NCBI RefSeq assembly: GCF_027568575.1
Contig: NZ_JANUVP010000020.1
Strand: one strand, 5' to 3'
Source: Caldifermentibacillus hisashii
Lineage (GTDB): Bacteria > Bacillota > Bacilli > Bacillales > Caldibacillaceae
Length of the DNA: 64,000 nucleotides
Part shown: one piece after another, positions 62,404 through 64,000 of the stretch
Position numbering within the stretch: the first letter of the stretch is position 1
Layout: each line of letters begins with the position of its first letter
Program-made: the position numbers and the translations under genes
Notes under the pieces: model-generated
Seen by the model: the letters and a program-made list of their open reading frames with translations, nothing else
Told to the model about the DNA's origin: nothing
The model's database searches: none

Positions 62404-62546
62404 TCCTTCTCCCATCCAGACTTTTACTGTCGGCTTTGGAATTTCACCAAATCCACCGTTTTCATATGATCTATGAATCCGGGTCACGGGCTAAGAGGCA
62501 TGCCTCATCACCGTCGGTTGGGAATTACACCCGACCCCGAAGGAAA
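62404..62546 (-). promoter_or_regulatory. FMN riboswitch (RFN element)
   Basis: On the minus strand the full set of RFN signatures is present: GGGGTCGGGTG, CCAACCGACGG, GCCCGTGAC, GGTGGATTTGGTGAAATTCC, GCCGACAGT and GTCTGGATGGGAGAAGG, with the P1 stem closed by TTCCTT/AAGGAA. It controls the rib operon by transcription termination. Confidence 0.97.
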
Positions 62547-62564
62547 TCCTATTGAATTGAAGAA

Positions 62565-62593
62565 ATAATAACATAACCAAACCAATTATTCAA
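62565..62593 (-). promoter_or_regulatory. Promoter of the rib operon
   Basis: On the minus strand: TTGAAT (62588-62593), 17-nt spacer, TATTAT (62565-62570), about 20 nt before the first riboswitch stem. Confidence 0.65.
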
Positions 62594-63045
62594 GGGTTAC
62601 ACTTTATTGAAAATATGGAGTCCCTGCAGGCAACAATTCCTTTACGAGAAGTTAAGAAGCAACGGCCTTTTAAAGAATAGACCTTAACCGAAAATATATG
62701 ATATTTTTTTGTAGAACTACGCATCACCGGAATCGTGCCAGTTTAAGGAAGAATGGGGTCCAATTTTTAAAATCGTCAGCACTCATCTAGGTGAATGAAA
62801 TAAACGACAAAGTGTTATTGTATTGCCCCTAGTAAGATATGTTATATGTTACTTTGTTTCTTATTTTTTGTTATCTTTTTTCATTCCGGCTGCTATGAGC
62901 CTAATTAATCTGGTTTTTGGCTTATCAGATGGAAATATTTTGATCGATATAGATATTCTGACTTTCGTATGTAGAACTTGGAGATACCCCCCCTTTTACA
63001 TTTTCTCAGATAAATTTACTATCTGAATCCATGTTTGAAAATAAT
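62594..63045. other. Divergent intergenic region rib operon / XRE gene
   Basis: About 450 bp with no supported gene. A short hydrophobic reading frame (62823-63026) has no SD and was not accepted. The XRE promoter lies at its right end. Confidence 0.5.
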
Positions 63046-63091
63046 TTGACTTTTTGCTGCATCCAATGTAATATATACATTGCATATGCAA
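63046..63091 (+). promoter_or_regulatory. Promoter and operator of the XRE/membrane protein pair
   Basis: TTGACT (63046-63051), 17-nt spacer, TAATAT (63069-63074). The -10 lies inside a palindrome AATGTA-N5-TACATT (63065-63081), next to a second palindrome TTGCATATGCAA (63080-63091). Both are fitting operators for the adjacent XRE regulator. Confidence 0.65.
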
Positions 63092-63120
63092 ACTATATTT
63101 AACATTGAGCAGGGTGGGAA

Positions 63121-63318
63121 ATGAAGAATAATGTGAAAATAGCAAGGATTAAAGCCTCTATAACCCAAGAACAATTAGCAAAAAAAATTGGTGTAACTAG
63201 ACAAACTATTGGTCTAATTGAAAAGGGCGAATATAATCCTAGTCTAAAATTGTGTATTGCAATAGCCAAGGAACTTAATAAAACTTTAGATGAATTATTT
63301 TGGGAGGTCGATACTTAA
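63121..63318 (+). CDS. XRE-family small transcription regulator
   Basis: A 65-residue Cro/CI-type HTH protein: VKIARIKASITQEQLAKKIG, VTRQTIGLIEKGEYNPSLKLCIAIAKELNKTLDELFW. It contains only the DNA-binding domain. It belongs to a widespread two-gene set in which such a regulator is followed by a small membrane protein; the set is of unknown function. The stop overlaps the next start (TAATG). Promoter palindromes point to autoregulation. Confidence 0.92.
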   Translation: MKNNVKIARIKASITQEQLAKKIGVTRQTIGLIEKGEYNPSLKLCIAIAKELNKTLDELFWEVDT

Positions 63319-63773
63319 TGAAATCTTGGATATCCTTTTTATTACCAAATGATGAATATAAGGAAAAAAAGATGTTATATTTTTTCTCGGAGGGCGCAAT
63401 AATTCTTTTCTTATCCCTTATTGTTATGATTATCTGCAACAAGTATTTTAATCTAGACGTAGAAACTGTCTTATTGGCAGCCATTGCCATCTTTCTCTTT
63501 TATGTGTCAGGAAGATATATAGTATCAGGTATTGAATATGCAGACATCACAACGGAGAGTGCTTACAGAAAAGAGTTAAGAGTTATATTCATTAGAACGA
63601 TTGGGTTTGTGGTTATTTTTATGATATGCTATTTGATTTTCACTAACTTCCCCAAAAATCTCGACGAATGGTTTGAAATTTTGAGTTTATTACTAGGTGT
63701 TAGTGTAATATGGCTTTTATCTAGTTATATCTCTTTAAAACGTTCCTATAAGAAAAACAAGGAACTATTATAA
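63318..63773 (+). CDS. Small four-helix membrane protein paired with XRE regulator
   Basis: A 151-residue protein with four hydrophobic segments (about 22-40, 47-65, 90-110 and 120-140) and a basic tail. It resembles DUF2178/DUF3796-type proteins that follow XRE regulators. The start is ATG 63318, overlapping the XRE stop as TAATG; GGGAGG lies 11 nt upstream. Translation is coupled to the regulator. The function is unknown; the regulator may respond to the membrane protein. Confidence 0.82.
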   Translation: MKSWISFLLPNDEYKEKKMLYFFSEGAIILFLSLIVMIICNKYFNLDVETVLLAAIAIFLFYVSGRYIVSGIEYADITTESAYRKELRVIFIRTIGFVVIFMICYLIFTNFPKNLDEWFEILSLLLGVSVIWLLSSYISLKRSYKKNKELL

Positions 63774-63884
63774 ATCCCAATTTACGAACGTATTGGACTA
63801 ATAAATGATGAACAGGTAAAGGAAAGGAAAAATTGTTAAATAATCTTGAGTTTTGCATCCGAAAGAAGCGTTGACGTTTCATAA

Positions 63885-63940
63885 ATAAAGAAAACTCGGC
63901 GATTGCCGAGCCTTTAGGCGAAAGCAAAGCCGTAGTTCAC
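63885..63940 (-). repeat. 56-nt dispersed repeat, copy 2 (terminator-like)
   Basis: Nearly identical to 2306-2362, with the same minus-strand layout: ACTACGGCTTTGC, CGCCTAAAGG, then CTCGGC-loop-GCCGAG and TTTTCTTTAT. The hairpin of copy 2 is one base pair longer, because compensating bases differ. To its right an AT-rich inverted repeat (CGAAAAAAT/ATTTTTTCG, 63941-63963) follows. The region 63774-64000 has no gene. Confidence 0.6.
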
Positions 63941-64000
63941 CGAAAAAATATAAAATTTTTTCGGCTGCGATGTATTCCAGTGAAGCTTTCCTTATGCACT

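Noticed and set aside
62823..63026. Hydrophobic 67-codon frame upstream of the XRE gene
   Set aside because: It would need a TTG start without SD, and the region carries no other sign of coding.

Overview
This window is chromosomal DNA of a low-GC, endospore-forming member of the Bacillaceae. The evidence is the gene order, which largely follows the Bacillus subtilis phoPR-mdh-icd-citZ to ezrA-rpsD region, and several sporulation genes: ytvI, ytrH, ytrI, ytfJ, an alpha/beta-type SASP and refZ. I cannot name the species. I see no tRNA, rRNA, CRISPR array, prophage or intact insertion sequence.

Layout. 1-2.2 kb: hflC/hflK, SPFH membrane proteases' partners that are not part of the B. subtilis locus. 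2.7-5.1 kb: PhoPR two-component system. 5.4-18.7 kb: central carbon metabolism on the minus strand (mdh, icd, citZ, pyk, pfkA, accA, accD, a FadR-type GntR regulator, malic enzyme ytsJ), with ytvI and fxsA inserted. 19-26.6 kb: dnaE, ytrH/ytrI, nrnA, ytpI, ytoI and a small membrane protein. 26.7-31.7 kb: an Rpn-type nuclease relic, ytkL, an Xaa-Pro peptidase, a universal stress protein and an EcsC-family protein. 31.9-39.3 kb: an accessory lactose/cellobiose-type PTS locus with a GH4 phospho-glucosidase, a MupG-like TIM barrel, a DUF3284 protein, two unknown small proteins and a ROK repressor. 39.6-55.7 kb: ackA, ytxK, tpx, ytfJ, ytfI, yteJ, sppA, SASP, thiI, iscS, ezrA, refZ, ytsP, a GAF-GGDEF protein and an unknown anchored protein. 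56.0-56.9 kb: rpsD with a long leader. 57-64 kb: accessory DNA holding a nonsense-interrupted Rpn-type gene, a small zinc-ribbon protein, the FMN-riboswitch-controlled ribDE(BA)H operon and an XRE regulator/membrane protein pair.

How genes work together. CitZ, Icd and Mdh form a TCA branch. Pyk and PfkA drive glycolysis. YtsJ (NADPH) and AccDA (malonyl-CoA) both feed fatty-acid synthesis and share a run of genes with the GntR regulator; a near-ideal FadR/GntR-type palindrome sits at the promoter of this run. The PTS locus imports and hydrolyses a phosphorylated disaccharide, with a perfect 12-1-12 palindrome at the repressor promoter and candidate cre sites for CcpA. The rib operon is a complete riboflavin pathway under FMN control.

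Repeats. Three kinds of dispersed non-coding elements are visible. One is a hairpin element with conserved flanks, resembling the right end of IS200/IS605-type transposons (about 191-274 and 26715-26784). One is a 56-nt element with a terminator-like hairpin near both window ends (2306-2362 and 63885-63940). The third is a class of short inverted-repeat elements beginning AGGGCTGTCC (2442-2519 and 33276-33361). Several gene starts were moved from the longest reading frame to a start with a proper Shine-Dalgarno; these are stated per gene.
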